In this document: positions 53,628 to 63,392 of the stretch, one piece after another | Layout of the letters: every line of letters starts with the position of its first letter | How positions within the stretch are numbered: position 1 is the stretch's first letter | Assembly (NCBI GenBank): GCA_937921255.1 | Contig: CAKZSO010000003.1 | Span: 1 to 64,000 of the forward strand | Direction: 5' to 3' | Length of the DNA stretch: 64,000 bases | Source: Candidatus Bipolaricaulota bacterium | GTDB taxonomy: Bacteria > Bipolaricaulota > Bipolaricaulia > Bipolaricaulales > Bipolaricaulaceae | The notes under the pieces: model-generated | What the model was told of the DNA's origin: nothing | Databases searched by the model: none | Seen by the model: only the letters and a program-made list of their open reading frames with translations | Made by a program: the position numbers and the translations under genes

Positions 53628-55586
53628 ATGGCTAGGCCGCAGGTGACCTCCAATCTTCTTCGGTGGCTGGCGATCGGCGCCCTGCTTCCCCTCCTCTCGT
53701 GCTCCCGGCCCCCCTCCGAGGAGAGGGTTCCCTGCTCGGTGACTGTCCAACCCGGGGCGTCGATCCAGGCCGCGCTCGACGGGGCGCCCCCCGGTGCGGT
53801 GATCTGCCTCCCCGCCGGCACCTGGACGGAAAACCTCGACGTGACCAAGCCCGTCACCCTGCGCGGGGCGGGGCCAGCCCGGACCGTGATCCGCGGGAAG
53901 GACCTGGCCCGCCCCGTGCTCGCCGTAGCATCACCCGAAGGGACGGTCATCCTCGCCGGGATCGCGCTCGCCGGTGCCACCGGTGCCTGCTCCGAGCCCG
54001 CCGGCTGCGCCCACGGCCTCTTGGTGTCAGGACGGGCGACGGTCGCGGCCGAGCGGTGTACGTTCTCCGGAAACACGGGAAGTGGCGTGGCCGTTCGGGA
54101 CCAGGCGCGCGTGGAGCTGCGTGACTCCACCCTCACGGGCAACATCGGCTACGGGCTGCACGTGCAGGACCGGGGGGAGGTCGTTCTGACCTCCGTCACC
54201 GTGTCCGAGAACCGCAGCACCGGGATCTGGATCGCCGATCAGGCCCACCTCAGAATCGCCTCCTCCACCGTAACGAAGAGCGAGGGCCATGGCCTGTGGG
54301 TCCGCGGCGAAAGCCGCCTCACCGCCACCGATTCAGTCGTCTCGTCGTGCGCGGGCCATGGGCTTTGGGTGCAGGACAGGGCATCGGCCGATCTCTCGGG
54401 CTGCCAGATCACCAACCATCGGGACAGCGGATTGTGGGTCGAGCACAGTGCCCAGGTCGCCCTCTCCTCGTGTACGATCGCGCAGACGTGGGATGGAGCC
54501 GTAGCAAGAAACAACGCTCGGCTGCAAGTCCAGAATTCGACAGTCTCCGCCGTTCGCTGGGACGGGATCAAGCTCCAGGGGACGGCCGCGGGGTCGGTCG
54601 TCGGGTCCGCGCTCCGCGGTGGACGGGGCTCGGGCATCCACGTGGGAGGGGCAGCGCAAGTCGAGATCCGCGACAACCGCATCGAGTCCTGGATCGCCCA
54701 CGGGGTCCTCGGCCTCTCCCCGATCCCGCCCACCGGCGACGGAAACCGGTTCGCGAACAACGGGGTGGACCTGTCGGGGAACGTCCCCAGCACCCTCCGC
54801 GTCCCCCTTTCCCTCCCTGACCAGGAGGTCGTACGGTTCCCGAACCGAGACCACACCACGCTTCAGCAGGCCGTGGACGCCGTCCGGCCGGGGGGACGGT
54901 TGATCCTCGCCGAGGGGATCTACACCGGCGGGATCACGCTCGGCAAACCGCTCTGGATCGAATCCGAAGGGATTGTCCTCCTCACCGCGAAGTCAGGCGG
55001 CGAGTCCCCGGTCCTATCCCTGATCGACGGGGCCGACCTCGTGATGTCCGGCGTCGCCCTGGGGTACGGCTCGGAGGGAATCGTCCTCGGGGGGAATGCC
55101 CGGGCCGCCCTCACCGACTGCGTGATCTCCGACAACGTCCACGGCGTCCACGCCACGGGCACAGCGCGTGTGACCCTCGTCCGGTGCAGCCTGTCCCGCA
55201 ACCAGCAGGGAGGCGTATGGCTATGGGAAAACGTCCACGGGGACATCCGCGAGACCTCGTTCACCTCCAACGGACTGTGCGGGATCGGCCTCGGCGGTTC
55301 GTCCACCACCTCGATCGAACGGTGCCGGATCACCGAGAGTGGCTGGACAGCGGGGGTTGCCGTGCGCGATTCGGCCCAGGTCCACCTGGTGGGGAACACG
55401 ATCGTGGGGAACTACGGGGTCGGCGTGGCCCTGTACCACGAGCTGTGCGTGGGACCCCGTTACGTTTTCACCGGCCGGGTGACGGGGGGAGGGAACGTGT
55501 TCGCCAACAACAACAAGGGCCCCGTCTGCCCGGCCGAGCTGGCGTTCCTATGGGGCGAGGGTGGCGAGCTCGACTTCCGCCGCTAG
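53628..55586 (+). CDS. right-handed parallel beta-helix lipoprotein
   Basis: Lipobox LLPLLSC; repeated coils such as GHGLWVRGESRLTATDSVVSS / GHGLWVQDRASADLSGCQITN. Confidence 0.85.
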   Translation: MARPQVTSNLLRWLAIGALLPLLSCSRPPSEERVPCSVTVQPGASIQAALDGAPPGAVICLPAGTWTENLDVTKPVTLRGAGPARTVIRGKDLARPVLAVASPEGTVILAGIALAGATGACSEPAGCAHGLLVSGRATVAAERCTFSGNTGSGVAVRDQARVELRDSTLTGNIGYGLHVQDRGEVVLTSVTVSENRSTGIWIADQAHLRIASSTVTKSEGHGLWVRGESRLTATDSVVSSCAGHGLWVQDRASADLSGCQITNHRDSGLWVEHSAQVALSSCTIAQTWDGAVARNNARLQVQNSTVSAVRWDGIKLQGTAAGSVVGSALRGGRGSGIHVGGAAQVEIRDNRIESWIAHGVLGLSPIPPTGDGNRFANNGVDLSGNVPSTLRVPLSLPDQEVVRFPNRDHTTLQQAVDAVRPGGRLILAEGIYTGGITLGKPLWIESEGIVLLTAKSGGESPVLSLIDGADLVMSGVALGYGSEGIVLGGNARAALTDCVISDNVHGVHATGTARVTLVRCSLSRNQQGGVWLWENVHGDIRETSFTSNGLCGIGLGGSSTTSIERCRITESGWTAGVAVRDSAQVHLVGNTIVGNYGVGVALYHELCVGPRYVFTGRVTGGGNVFANNNKGPVCPAELAFLWGEGGELDFRR

Positions 55587-55970
55587 CGCCCCACGAGGCG
55601 AACGGCGAACCGGCAACTTGAGGCTCCCCCGAGGATCGCGGACGGGAGCTCCACCTCGACGTCCCGCCTGAGGAGGGCCGCAAACAGCTCGCCCCCCCGG
55701 GAGCAGTGGCAGTAGGTGGGCGAGATCGGCGCCGGGCCCGAGCCACCCCGTCGCTCCCCAGGCAGACTCGGCCGCAGGGCTCACGGACCGCGGCGCGGGT
55801 TGCCGGGTCGAGGTCCCGGTCCAGCCACGTCATCGCCTCCTCGCCCCAGCTCACCTCCTCCGCGGAGTCCGCAAGCCCCCCCGCCCGCACAGGATGCGCT
55901 CTTAGTCCGCTTTCCCCGCGATCCGTTCCAGGGCCTCGACGAACGTCTTCTCCCGATCCCCCGTCGCCAC
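55583..55970 (-). pseudogene. decayed small Cys-rich protein gene (family not firmly identified)
   Basis: Coherent protein pieces in three minus frames: VATGDREKTFVEALERIAGKAD*, LADSAEEVSWGEEAMTWLDRDLDPATRAAVREPCGRVCLG, PAPISPTYCHCSRGGELFAALLRRDVEVELPSAILGGASSCRFAVRLVGR*. Confidence 0.75.
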
Positions 55971-55981
55971 GGCCCCTGACC

Positions 55982-57184
55982 TCAGACCACGAGCCGGGCA
56001 AACCGGAGCTTCCCCGCCCGCAACACGGCCCCTGCCCGCACCGGGACCCGATCCCGGCTCGATTTCACCCGCTCCCCGTCGAGCTCCACCCCGCCCCCAT
56101 CGACCAGCCGCCGCGCCTCGGACCGGGACGAGGCCATTCCGGCCTCGATGAGGAGGTCGACAATGCTCGCCGCCCGCTCCGAATCCAGGAGGTCGCCCAC
56201 CACCACCTCAGGCATGTCCGCAGGCGGCTGCTCGTCCTCGAACACCCGCTCGAAGTGCGCACGCCCCCTCCGCGCCGCGTCCTCATCGTGCAACCACGCC
56301 ACAAGGGTCGAGGCGAGCCGCTTCTTGGCTTCCTTGGGGTGGAGCGAGGCCACCTCCTCCCACGGGGTGTCGGTGAGGAGCGTGTAGTACTGCGGCATGA
56401 GCTCATCCGGGAGGGACATGATCTTCCCGAACTGCTCCTCCGGCTCCTCGGCGACCCCGATGTAGTTCCCCCGCGACTGGGACATCGCGAACGTCCCATC
56501 GGTCCCGATGAGGAGGGGCACCGTGAGGATGACCTGGGGATCCTGGCCGTACGCCTCCTGGATGTCCCGCCCAATGAGGAGGTTGAACCGCTGGTCCGAG
56601 CCCCCGAGCTCGATGTCGGCCCGCACCGCCACCGAGTCGTAGGCCTGGGCGAGCGGGTAGAGGAACTCCATGATCGTGATCGCCGATCCCTCGCGGAACC
56701 GGCGCTGGAAGTCCTCCCGCTCGAGCATCCGGGCCACGGTGTACCGGGCGGTGAGCCCCACCACCTGGGCCAGGGTCAGCTTCTCCAGCCACTCCGAGTT
56801 GTAGCGCACCTCGGCCCGGCGGGGATCGAGGATCCGGAACGCCTGCTCGCGGTAGGTGCGCATGTTCCGCTCGATCTCCTCGGGGGACATCGGCTCCCGG
56901 GTTTTCGATTTGCCCGAGGGATCGCCGATCCGCCGCGTGAAGTCCCCCACGACGAGGACCGCGGTGTGCCCGAGGTCCTGGAACGCCCGGAGCTTCCGTA
57001 GGACCACCGCGTGCCCCAAGGTGAGCTGTGACGCTGAGGGGTCGATCCCCAGCTTCGCCCGCAGGGGCCGCTCTTGCCGGAGCGACCGCTCGATCTTCCG
57101 AGCCAGTTCATCCCGGGGGAGAACGGTCTCCGTGTTGCGCTCGATGATCGCCAGTTGTCGGTTAACTTCCGCCTTGATCTCCAT
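55982..57184 (-). CDS. tyrS: tyrosyl-tRNA synthetase
   Basis: LGIDPSASQLTLGHAVVLRKLRAFQDLGH, ELGGSDQRFNLLIGRDIQ, C-terminal S4 domain. Confidence 0.95.
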   Translation of the reverse strand: MEIKAEVNRQLAIIERNTETVLPRDELARKIERSLRQERPLRAKLGIDPSASQLTLGHAVVLRKLRAFQDLGHTAVLVVGDFTRRIGDPSGKSKTREPMSPEEIERNMRTYREQAFRILDPRRAEVRYNSEWLEKLTLAQVVGLTARYTVARMLEREDFQRRFREGSAITIMEFLYPLAQAYDSVAVRADIELGGSDQRFNLLIGRDIQEAYGQDPQVILTVPLLIGTDGTFAMSQSRGNYIGVAEEPEEQFGKIMSLPDELMPQYYTLLTDTPWEEVASLHPKEAKKRLASTLVAWLHDEDAARRGRAHFERVFEDEQPPADMPEVVVGDLLDSERAASIVDLLIEAGMASSRSEARRLVDGGGVELDGERVKSSRDRVPVRAGAVLRAGKLRFARLVV

Positions 57185-57248
57185 CCTCACCCTTCCTGTC
57201 TCCCCATCGCTGCGCCACGGGGGACTCAGCCGCACGCACCCGGCCAGA

Positions 57249-59648
57249 TCACACCACCACCGCCGACACCACGCGGTCGTCCGGCTCGACCTGGATCAGC
57301 CGCACCCCCCGCGCGTACCGGGAGAACGTGCTCACCTGAGAGGCGGGGAACCGGATCACCTTCCCCCCCGCGGTGGACAGGGCGACCTCATCCCCGTCGG
57401 CGACGAGGATCGCCGTGACGAGCGACCGGACGTGATCGTCGAGCCTGATCCCGATCACCCCCCGTCCGCCGCGACCCTGGGCGGGGAGGTCCCCAAGCTC
57501 CACGCGCTTCCCTTGCCCCCCTTCGGTCACGAACAGGAGGCGCTTCTCCGTCTCGCCAGGGGGAAGCCAGACCATCCCCACCACCGCGTCCCCCGGAGCG
57601 AGGCGGATCCCGATCACGCCCTTGGAGGGCCGTCGCGTGAGCCGCACCTGGTCCTCCGGAAAGCGGATCACGTGCCCGCCCGCAGTGGCGAGGACCATGT
57701 GCCCCCCACCGTGGGTGATCGCCACGTCCACAAGCCGGTCCTCCTCGGGGATCGAGTGGGCGAGGATCCCCTTCGTGTTCGCATTCGCGTAGTCGGAGAG
57801 GGCGTTGCGGTTCACGATCCCGTGCCGGGTGGCGAGGAGGGCGTACCCGGTCCCGTAGCTCTCCACCGGGAGGACCGCCCGGATCTCCTCGTCGAGCTCC
57901 ATCTCCAGGAACTGGCGGAGGTTCTTCCCGACCGAGTCCCGGTCCCCGAGCTCGAGGCGCCCGAGGGGGAGCTTGAACACGCGGCCGCGGTCGGTGAACA
58001 CAAGGAGGTCCTGGTGGGTGTGGGCAGCGACCATCGTCCGGAGGTAGTCCCCGTCCTTGGGGCGGATCCCGATCACGCCCTTTCCACCCCGCCCCTGGGC
58101 CCGGTACGCCTCACAGCCGGTCGTGTTCACGTACCCCTTCCCCGTCACGCAGAGGATCACGTCCTGGCGGGGGGCCTCGAGGGCCGAGAGCTCGATCGCC
58201 TCCGACGACTCGACGATCGCCGTCCGCCGCGCGTCCCCGTACTGGCGAGCGATCTCCTGGAGCTCGACGCGGATCAGCGCGTCCAACCGCCCCGGGTCGG
58301 CGAGCACCCCCTCGTACTCGGTGATGTTCGCCTTGAGCTCGGCGAGCTCTTCCTCGATCTTCCGCCGCTCGAGCTTCGTGAGCTGGGACAGGCGCATCTT
58401 GAGGACCGCATCGGCCTGCTTGGCGGAGAGGCCGATCTCCGCGGCGAGAAGCGCCTCTGCTTCCGCGGGCTCGGCGGCCCCGCGGATGATCTCGATCACC
58501 TGATCGAGGTTCGCCAGGGCCAGTCGGAACCCCTCGAGGAGGTGGGCCCGCTCCCTCGCGACCTTCAGCCGGTGCTCGGTCCGCCGTCGCACCGTGGTCC
58601 GCCGGAAGGAGAGGAACGCGCGCAGGATCTCGGGGAGCGCAAGGGTGCGGGGGTTCCCGTCCTGGATCACGAGGAAGTGGCAGGAGAAGGTGCGCTCGAG
58701 CGGGGTCAGCTTGAGGAGGCGCGGCAACAGGCGATGGCCATCCACGCCCCGCTTGAGCTCGACCACGACCCGCAACCCTTCCCGGTCCGACTCGTCGCGG
58801 AGGTCGGCGATCCCATCCAGCGACCCGTCCTTGGCCTTGGCCGCGATGCTCTCCAGGATCGTCGTCTTCCGCACCTGGTACGGGATCTCCGTGATCACGA
58901 TCCGGTCGTCCTCCACGAACGCCCGGGCGCGGAGGGTGAGCTTCCCTTCCCCGGTTTCGTACGCAGCACGGATCCCCTCCCGTCCGACGAGGATCCCGCC
59001 CGTTGGGAAGTCGGGGCCGGGAACGAGGGAGAGAAGATCGTCCACCGCGGCCTCGGGGTGGTCGAGGACGTGGAGCGTGGCCGCGATCAGCTCCCCCAGG
59101 TTGTGGGGCGGGATCTGGGTCGTCATCCCGACCGAGATCCCCCACGCCCCGTTGGCGAGGAGGTGGGGAAACCGAGCGGGGAGGACCTCCGGCTCCTCGA
59201 GCGAACCGTCGAAGTTGGGGAGGAAATCGACCGTCTCCTCGTCGAGCTCGTCGAGGAACTCCCGGGCGATCGGGGCGAGGCGGGCCTCGGTGTACCGCAT
59301 TGCCGCCGGATCATCCCCATCAACCGACCCGAAGTTCCCCTGCCCGTCCACAAGGGGGTAACGGGTCGAGAAGTCCTGGGCGAGTCCCACCATCGCCTCG
59401 TACACGGCCATGTCGCCGTGGGGGTGGAACTTACCCATCACCTCACCGACGATGCGGGCCGACTTGCGGGGGGGCTTCCCCGGCATGAGCCCAAGCTCGC
59501 GGAATCCGTACAGGATCCGGCGCTGGACGGGCTTCAGCCCGTCGCGGACGTCGGGGACGGCGCGGGCGCGGATGACCGAGACGGCGTAGTCGATGTACGA
59601 CTGCTCCATCTCGTCTTCAATGAATGCGGTCTCGATCCGTTCAGGCAT
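57249..59648 (-). CDS. gyrA: DNA gyrase subunit A
   Basis: [42 protein letters not shown]; GyrA-box-like QGRGGKG. Confidence 0.93.
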   Translation of the reverse strand: MPERIETAFIEDEMEQSYIDYAVSVIRARAVPDVRDGLKPVQRRILYGFRELGLMPGKPPRKSARIVGEVMGKFHPHGDMAVYEAMVGLAQDFSTRYPLVDGQGNFGSVDGDDPAAMRYTEARLAPIAREFLDELDEETVDFLPNFDGSLEEPEVLPARFPHLLANGAWGISVGMTTQIPPHNLGELIAATLHVLDHPEAAVDDLLSLVPGPDFPTGGILVGREGIRAAYETGEGKLTLRARAFVEDDRIVITEIPYQVRKTTILESIAAKAKDGSLDGIADLRDESDREGLRVVVELKRGVDGHRLLPRLLKLTPLERTFSCHFLVIQDGNPRTLALPEILRAFLSFRRTTVRRRTEHRLKVARERAHLLEGFRLALANLDQVIEIIRGAAEPAEAEALLAAEIGLSAKQADAVLKMRLSQLTKLERRKIEEELAELKANITEYEGVLADPGRLDALIRVELQEIARQYGDARRTAIVESSEAIELSALEAPRQDVILCVTGKGYVNTTGCEAYRAQGRGGKGVIGIRPKDGDYLRTMVAAHTHQDLLVFTDRGRVFKLPLGRLELGDRDSVGKNLRQFLEMELDEEIRAVLPVESYGTGYALLATRHGIVNRNALSDYANANTKGILAHSIPEEDRLVDVAITHGGGHMVLATAGGHVIRFPEDQVRLTRRPSKGVIGIRLAPGDAVVGMVWLPPGETEKRLLFVTEGGQGKRVELGDLPAQGRGGRGVIGIRLDDHVRSLVTAILVADGDEVALSTAGGKVIRFPASQVSTFSRYARGVRLIQVEPDDRVVSAVVV

Positions 59649-59660
59649 GGGGACTTCTGA

Positions 59661-59689
59661 ATCTTACGTCAGGGAAAGCGTTACGGCAA
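59661..59689 (-). promoter_or_regulatory. putative gyrA promoter
   Basis: TTGCCG - 17 nt - TAAGAT, 12 nt before ATG, no Shine-Dalgarno. Confidence 0.6.
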
Positions 59690-59759
59690 GTTCGGTCCCC
59701 GGACGGACCCCCGGCGGCGGTTGGACGGGGCTCAGCCTGGCACGGTACCCTTGGCGGCG

Positions 59760-61469
59760 ATGGGCCGGGCGTGGCTGGCGGTGCTCCTCGTGGGGTTGGG
59801 ACTGGGGTTGTTTGCCCTCATCCTCGCCCTTGTGGGGCCCGACGCCGTGTGGCAGCAGGTCCAGACCCTCGGTCCCGTCGGGTTCCTGGCGATGGTGGGA
59901 AACGACGCCGCCGCAACCCTGTTCTGGGTCGCGAGCTGGGCGGTCCTCCTCCACGCGTTCAGGGTTCGCCTGCGTTTCCGCGAGGTAGCGGGGATCGGTG
60001 TAGCCGGGTTCGCCCTCTCCTACCTCACCCCGGTGGCCTACGCCGGCGGGGAACCCGTCCGGGCGTGGCTCGGGTCCCGCAAGAGCGGCGCGACCCTGAC
60101 GACCCTGTTTGCGACCCTGTTCGTGGACCGCCTGCTCGCCGGGCTGAGCCTGGTTCTGTTTGCCGTGCTCGGGGGAGCGTTCACCCTGACCGGGACACAG
60201 TTCGCCCCCGCGGCGAAGGTCAAGATCGGGGCCGGCCTCCTCGTGGTGGCGACCGCGGTGGGGTTGGGGGTGCTCAGCTTCGCCCGCAACTACCACTGGC
60301 TATCGCGAATCGTGGCCTCGCTCGGGCGCCTCCGGCGGTCGTGGAAGTGGCCGGCGGCGTGGGGCGAGAGAGTCCACGCGATGGAGGACGAGATGCACGC
60401 GGCGTTCACCCGCCACCTCCCCCTCACCGCCCTCGCGTTCCTCCTTCAGCTGGCGAGCTTCTTCTGCACCTACCTGCGGCCCCAGCTGTTCTTCTACTTC
60501 ACCGAGGGGCGCCTGTTCTCTCTGGGCGAACTCGCGGTGTACTTCAACCTGAACGCGATCTTGACCACGCTCCTCTGGCTCACCCCGGCCGGGATGGGCA
60601 CCGCCGAAGGGGGGCGGGTAGGGATTCTCGGATTGGTGGGGATCTCGCCCCAGGGGGCGATGGCGTTCTCGCTCACGGTGCGGTTCCTCGAGCTCCTGCT
60701 CGTGGCGGGAGGGGTCATCTACCTGTCCCGGGAGGGGATGCTCTCGTTCCTCGGCCAGAAGCTCCGGCCAAGGCCAGGCGGGATCGGCGCGCGCCTCAGG
60801 GGCGCGCTCGGGCTCGCCCGGGGTGCGCTCGAGGTGGGGGTGCTCTACCTGTGGGCACTCGTTCCCCCCCGCTGGCGCGGCGCGATCTTCTCCCGCCGGT
60901 TCCGGACCCCAGACCCCTGGGACTACGCCACGAGCCCCTACGAGGCGGAGAAGTACAGGCGCACGCTCGGGATCCTCCCTCGGCAGGGCAGCCCGGACCG
61001 CCCGCCCTACGACCGGGTCCTCGAGATCGGGTGCGCGGAGGGCCGGTTTACCTGCCTTCTCGCCCAGGCCGGGGTGGGACGGATGGTCGTGGGGGTGGAC
61101 TTCGCTCCCGAGGCCATCGCCCGCGCGCGGGTCCACTGCCCCCGCCCGGACGTCGAGTTCGAGCTCCTGGACGTTACCACCCGCCTGCCAGATGGGGAGT
61201 TCGACCTCGTGTTCTGCTCGGAGATCCTCTACTACTTGGGGTCGCTGCGGAGGATCCGCGACCTCGCCCAGCGCCTCACCCCCAGACTCCAGCCCGGCGG
61301 GCACATCGTCCTTGTCGGCCCGTGGCCCGCGGGGTGGCTGTTCCACCGGCCGTTTCTCTCCCGTCCTGATCTGCGGATCGTCGGCGAACACCGGGAGCAG
61401 GGAGCACTCCGGCCCTACGTCATCACCTGCCTGGAACGGGCAGCCCGATCGGCCGGACCGGTGGAGTGA
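59760..61469 (+). CDS. fusion: UPF0104/LPG-synthase-TM-type flippase-like domain + NodS-like SAM methyltransferase
   Basis: Polytopic N-terminus (PVAYAGGEPVRAWLGSRKSG..LFVDR; TPAGMGTAEGGRVG) then DPWDYATSPYEAEKYRRTL...VLEIGCAEGRFTCLLA..VVGVDFAPEAI. Confidence 0.8.
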   Translation: MGRAWLAVLLVGLGLGLFALILALVGPDAVWQQVQTLGPVGFLAMVGNDAAATLFWVASWAVLLHAFRVRLRFREVAGIGVAGFALSYLTPVAYAGGEPVRAWLGSRKSGATLTTLFATLFVDRLLAGLSLVLFAVLGGAFTLTGTQFAPAAKVKIGAGLLVVATAVGLGVLSFARNYHWLSRIVASLGRLRRSWKWPAAWGERVHAMEDEMHAAFTRHLPLTALAFLLQLASFFCTYLRPQLFFYFTEGRLFSLGELAVYFNLNAILTTLLWLTPAGMGTAEGGRVGILGLVGISPQGAMAFSLTVRFLELLLVAGGVIYLSREGMLSFLGQKLRPRPGGIGARLRGALGLARGALEVGVLYLWALVPPRWRGAIFSRRFRTPDPWDYATSPYEAEKYRRTLGILPRQGSPDRPPYDRVLEIGCAEGRFTCLLAQAGVGRMVVGVDFAPEAIARARVHCPRPDVEFELLDVTTRLPDGEFDLVFCSEILYYLGSLRRIRDLAQRLTPRLQPGGHIVLVGPWPAGWLFHRPFLSRPDLRIVGEHREQGALRPYVITCLERAARSAGPVE

Positions 61470-62427
61470 ACACCGCGTAGAGCTCGTTGGGGCGGACAAA
61501 GCTCGCCAGAAACCGCCCGTTCGTGATCCACTGAGAGCTGTAGGCGCGGATCGCCCTGAGTTTCACCTCCATGAGCTCGTCGGTCAGGTCGTGGCTGTGC
61601 CACGTCCAGCTCCCGAGCGCGGCCGGCACGGTGAGCGACCGGTCGGTGGCCAACCGCCGGGGGGCCGGCCAGCTCGGGGCGTGGACGATGTACAGGCGAA
61701 GCCGCGGATCCTCGGGGAGATCCACCGCCGCCAGAGCCGCGAGCGTGAGCTGAACCGCGGCTCGGTGGTCGGGGTGGCCGTCCTCGGGGTGGGGCATGTA
61801 GATCACCGTGGGACTGAACCGGCGCAAGATCAGGGCCAGGTCGGCCACGAGGTCCTCCCCGCAGTACAGGGCGCGGGCGTTGAAGCTGTTCCGGTAAAAC
61901 GCGTGGTTCGCCTTCGTAAACGGGCTCGTGTACGGCTCCTCGCGCTTCCAGTGCTTGCCGAGAAGTGCCGTCAGCCCCCCGTCCGGGTAACCGAGGAACA
62001 GGACCGAACCCACCGGCACCCCCAAGACCCGGAGCGACGCGACCGCCTCCTTCTGGCGGCGGTACCCGAGGGCCCGGAAATCCTCGGCGCGGCGGAGGGG
62101 GTTGAGCGTGAACACGCTCTTGGCCGCCCGGTTGGCATCTCCGTTCGTGAGGAAGACCACCAGGACCTGGTGGCCCGTCGCCTTGAGGTGGGCGATCGTC
62201 CCCCCGAGGGCCAGAAGCTCGTCGTCAGGATGGGGAGCGATCACGATGACCCGCTCCACGCCAGGGAGCGGGGCGGGGACCTCGACCCGCGGCGGGGAAG
62301 GGACCCACCACAGGAAGAAGCTCAGGAACGGGTGGGGAACACCGGGGATGAACCCAAGCGCCACGGGGAGGAGAAGGATTCCCCCCGCAATCCACGTCCG
62401 CCGCGAAACCCGCCGTCTGCGCACCAC
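61423..62427 (-). CDS. membrane-anchored PIG-L family deacetylase
   Basis: N-terminal TM; VIVIAPHPDDELLALGGTIA; YMPHPEDGHPDHRAAVQL. Confidence 0.9.
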   Translation of the reverse strand: MVRRRRVSRRTWIAGGILLLPVALGFIPGVPHPFLSFFLWWVPSPPRVEVPAPLPGVERVIVIAPHPDDELLALGGTIAHLKATGHQVLVVFLTNGDANRAAKSVFTLNPLRRAEDFRALGYRRQKEAVASLRVLGVPVGSVLFLGYPDGGLTALLGKHWKREEPYTSPFTKANHAFYRNSFNARALYCGEDLVADLALILRRFSPTVIYMPHPEDGHPDHRAAVQLTLAALAAVDLPEDPRLRLYIVHAPSWPAPRRLATDRSLTVPAALGSWTWHSHDLTDELMEVKLRAIRAYSSQWITNGRFLASFVRPNELYAVFTPPVRPIGLPVPGR

Positions 62428-62501
62428 AAGACCTCCGCCATTATATACCCGACTCCACGCGCCCCCGTTCGGCACTGGCTCGGGCCGGTAAGATCAGGGC
62501 G

Positions 62502-63392
62502 ATGGACCGGACAATCGGCGTGGACGTCGGCGGTACCCAGACCCGGGTCGCAGCGGTCGAGGGAGGGCACCTCCGGGTCCGGCGGGCGTTCCCCACTCGA
62601 GGGATCCGCGAGGTCGAAGACGCTATTCGCGTGGTCCTGGCCGCGGCGGGCTGGCCCAAGCCCGGGACAATTGGGGTCGGAGCACCGGCCCCCCTCGACA
62701 TGCGCGCGGGGCGAATCCTCACCTGCCCAAACCTCCCGGGGTGGGAGAAGGTCGGGGTGCGCGAGGAGCTTGGGCGGGCGTTTGGGTGTCCGGTGTACCT
62801 CGCGAACGACGCCACGTGCGCGGCGATCGGCGAGCTCGCGTTCGGAGGGCGGGGCCGCGACTTCGTCTACGTGACCTGGTCCACGGGGATCGGCGGAGGG
62901 GTGGTCGCGGGGGGAGAGGTCGTGTGGGGAGCAACCGGGGCCGCGGGAGAGATCGGACACATCGTGCTCCAGGCGGAGGGACCTCCCTGCGCCTGCGGGA
63001 AGAAGGGGTGCCTGGAGGCGCTCGCCGGCGGGGCCTCGCTCGCCCGTCGGGGATCGGAGGCGCTCGGGGTTCCCCTATCCGCCCAGGACCTCGTCCGCCT
63101 CGCCCAAGCGGGGGATCCCGTTGCGAGAGACCTCGTCCTCACCGCATGTCAGGCCGTTGGCCAGGGCCTGGCGATCGTCCACGAGGTCCTCGAGCCCGAG
63201 CGGATCGTACTCGGCGGGGGGATCACCCGGTCGTGGGAGTTCCTCGGTCCCCACGTCCTCTTTGCCCTCCAGGGGATGGCCCGCACGCCCCCCCAGGTCA
63301 CGCTGACCCCGCTCGGCGACGACGCGGGGCTCCTCGGCGCAGCGGTCCTTCCCGCCTACATCCCCAACGAGTGGCGCGGCCCGCAGACCTAG
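62502..63392 (+). CDS. ROK-family sugar kinase / glucokinase-like
   Basis: IGVDVGGTQTRVA; GAAGEIGHIVLQAEGPPCACGKKGCLEALAGG. Confidence 0.92.
   Translation: MDRTIGVDVGGTQTRVAAVEGGHLRVRRAFPTRGIREVEDAIRVVLAAAGWPKPGTIGVGAPAPLDMRAGRILTCPNLPGWEKVGVREELGRAFGCPVYLANDATCAAIGELAFGGRGRDFVYVTWSTGIGGGVVAGGEVVWGATGAAGEIGHIVLQAEGPPCACGKKGCLEALAGGASLARRGSEALGVPLSAQDLVRLAQAGDPVARDLVLTACQAVGQGLAIVHEVLEPERIVLGGGITRSWEFLGPHVLFALQGMARTPPQVTLTPLGDDAGLLGAAVLPAYIPNEWRGPQT

Noticed and set aside
56856-59660. 934-aa plus-strand ORF antisense to gyrA and tyrS
   Set aside because: GC artefact, no recognisable motif
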